Positions 30,908 to 32,096 of a DNA stretch of 32,096 nt are shown here, piece by piece. The stretch is taken from assembly GCA_905205195.1 (NCBI GenBank), contig CAJLCS010000021.1:1-32096 (forward strand), given 5' to 3'. Made by a program: the position numbers and the translations under genes. The number at the start of each line of letters is the position of its first letter. Position 1 is the stretch's first letter. Source of the stretch: an uncultured Eubacteriales bacterium. Its GTDB lineage: Bacteria; Bacillota; Clostridia; Oscillospirales; Oscillospiraceae. The notes beneath the pieces are model-generated. The model was given only the letters and a program-made list of their open reading frames with translations, was not told the DNA's origin and did no database searches.

Positions 30908-31638
30908 TGGGCGTCTCCTTTCCGGTGCTTGTTCACCAGGCGGCTTTCGGCCTCGCCGGTGGCGAGGTCCACAAAACGGACGTACAGGGAAATGCGGTTG
31001 TCGGGGTTCAGGGCGTTCCACAGCGTGTCCGTCAGCTCGTCCACGGAATCGGGAACGGCGACCCGGACCGGCTCGCCCCGGAAGGTGGGCAGGGGATTAC
31101 CGTCGCTCTGATAGGTGTGGATCAGGTGGCCCACGCCGGGCAGGGGGGTGTAGTGATAGTAAAACCGATTGCACACGGTGCCCGCCTCATCTCCGGCCTT
31201 GAGAATGCTCAGCTTGTAGCTGCATTTCCCGTTTTCTACGGTCATCAGGCCGCTGATCCGGGGGGTGAAGTTGGGAGCGTCCGGTTCGAAGCACCGGGCG
31301 GCCAGCGCCTGCTCGAAGGACAGGCCCTGCTTCAGCCCGGCGTCCACCGTGTCGGTCTGGTCGCCGTTGGTGACGATTAGATGGGGGCCGAAGGAACGGA
31401 CCGCGGCGTAAATAATCAGGGAGGGGTCCTCCACCTTGGAGGCGTCAAAGGGTTCGGTAAACACGGCGCCGTCGTGTTCGGCAAAGACCCGGTTGCGGCT
31501 GTTGGCGCTGCGGCCCATGATGAAGTAGGCGGCGGCGGCCCGGCGGCCGTCGGGGGTCAGGCCCAGCATGATGCCCCGGCCGGGGTAATCGTTTCCGGCG
31601 AGACGCTGGGCAAGCGAGAGCGTTTCAAAGGGATTCAT
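30904..31638 (-). CDS. purO: IMP cyclohydrolase, PurO-like
   Basis: The 244-residue protein matches the PurO-type IMP cyclohydrolase family, which closes FAICAR to IMP and is unrelated to the cyclohydrolase domain of bifunctional PurH. Typical features are the N-terminal LAGNDYPGRGIMLGLTPDG, YFIMGRSANSRNRVF (about 42-56), and the Asp/Asn-rich VTNGDQTDTV near 105. PurO was described first in archaea; some Clostridia carry homologues. It sits between purN and a transformylase lacking the cyclohydrolase part, just where the function is needed. The start at 31638 has AAGGAG six bases upstream inside purN, which it overlaps by 14 bases. Confidence 0.9.
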   Translation of the reverse strand: MNPFETLSLAQRLAGNDYPGRGIMLGLTPDGRRAAAAYFIMGRSANSRNRVFAEHDGAVFTEPFDASKVEDPSLIIYAAVRSFGPHLIVTNGDQTDTVDAGLKQGLSFEQALAARCFEPDAPNFTPRISGLMTVENGKCSYKLSILKAGDEAGTVCNRFYYHYTPLPGVGHLIHTYQSDGNPLPTFRGEPVRVAVPDSVDELTDTLWNALNPDNRISLYVRFVDLATGEAESRLVNKHRKGDAQ

Positions 31639-32096
31639 GGGTTTCTCCTTCCTTCCGATAGGCGGCGCAGACTTGCTCCAGCGCCCGGGGCAGCAGAATC
31701 CATTCCGCCTGCTCCATGACCCGCTTTTGCAGCACCTCCGGGGTGTCTCCCGGCAGCACGTCCACGCTTTTCTGGGCGATGATTTCACCGCCGTCGGGAA
31801 TTTCGTTGACAAAATGCACCGTAGCGCCGGTGACCTTCACGCCGTAGTCCAGCGCCGCCTGATGGACCCGCAGACCGTAAAAACCGGCGCCGCAGAAGCT
31901 GGGAATCAGGGAGGGGTGGACGTTGAGGATCCGTTTCGGATAGCGCCGGGTAAAATCGGCGCTGAGAATGGTCATGAAGCCCGCCAACACGATCAGATCA
32001 ATGCGGTAATCGGTCAGCAGCGCCTCCAGCCGGGCTTCCAGGGCCTGCTGGGAGCCGAGGACCTTTTTTTCGGCGATTTCCGTGGGAATTCCGGCC
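31625..32096 (-). CDS. purN: Phosphoribosylglycinamide formyltransferase (5' end cut by window edge)
   Basis: PurN uses 10-formyltetrahydrofolate to formylate GAR. The gene runs off the right edge, so only about 156 C-terminal residues are visible. They include IVLAGFMTILS, the active-site NVHPSLIPSF (Asn-x-His) with the typical GAGFYGLRVHQAAL, and the GATVHFV and PDGGEIIAQ loop carrying the catalytic Asp. Apparent ATG or GTG codons near 31990 are internal; the frame continues upstream with GIPTEIAEKKV. Its stop overlaps the purO start by 14 bases. The operon start and its promoter or riboswitch must lie to the right of the window. Confidence 0.95.
   Translation of the reverse strand, partial: AGIPTEIAEKKVLGSQQALEARLEALLTDYRIDLIVLAGFMTILSADFTRRYPKRILNVHPSLIPSFCGAGFYGLRVHQAALDYGVKVTGATVHFVNEIPDGGEIIAQKSVDVLPGDTPEVLQKRVMEQAEWILLPRALEQVCAAYRKEGETHESL

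Noticed and set aside
1..32096. CRISPR arrays, tRNA or rRNA genes, transposases, phage genes
   Set aside because: No evenly spaced direct repeats, cloverleaf or rRNA signatures, or transposase/integrase motifs were seen anywhere in the window.

Overview
The window looks like chromosomal DNA of a GC-rich, low-redundancy member of the Bacillota, most likely class Clostridia and probably an Oscillospiraceae-type gut organism. This is inferred from strong GGAGG-type ribosome binding sites, near-consensus TTGACA-17-TATAAT promoters with AT-rich cores inside otherwise GC-rich sequence, a one-chain PurL with a fused glutaminase, a free-standing AICAR transformylase with a separate PurO-type IMP cyclohydrolase, a DUF975 membrane protein, and a tiny Cys/Gly/Asn-rich protein of a kind I associate with these bacteria. 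No phage, plasmid, IS, CRISPR array, tRNA or rRNA was recognised.

Layout, left to right. 1-2448 (-) is secA, cut at the left edge. 2597-4809 (-) is a dapL-patA pair, and 4950-8387 (+) is dapH-purB-purA, fired from a back-to-back promoter pair at 4843-4907. Together dapH, patA and dapL make the acetylase branch of lysine/diaminopimelate synthesis, while purB and purA make AMP from IMP. A 48-residue Cys-rich membrane miniprotein lies at 8473-8619. The rpsF-ssb-rpsR operon (8794-9856, +) follows, with a perfect promoter and a strong terminator.

9904-13413 holds a CrtO-like membrane acyltransferase (-), a lipid kinase plus Nudix hydrolase pair (+) and a MATE exporter (+). 13531-17478 (-) is a marR-ABC-ABC operon whose two ABC subunits carry complementary degenerate ATPase motifs, so they should form one asymmetric heterodimeric exporter. 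A perfect inverted repeat next to the marR -10 box is a good candidate autoregulatory operator. Divergent from it is a lipoprotein M3-like zinc peptidase (17622-19196, +), which overlaps by four bases at its 3' end a GH43/32-like propeller protein (-).

20143-24618 is a mixed accessory stretch: a small membrane protein, nrdR, an SdpI-like protein, a 240-bp non-coding stretch packed with inverted repeats (21680-21915), a sugar-isomerase-like TIM barrel plus SGNH hydrolase operon, and two membrane proteins (one DUF975) whose promoters are near copies of each other.

24678-32096 (-) is a purine operon read right to left: purN (cut at the right edge), purO-type IMP cyclohydrolase, AICAR transformylase, purD and purL, ended by a strong terminator. 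With purB and purA at the other end of the window, most late steps of purine synthesis are present. No stretch longer than 300 bases lacks a gene.
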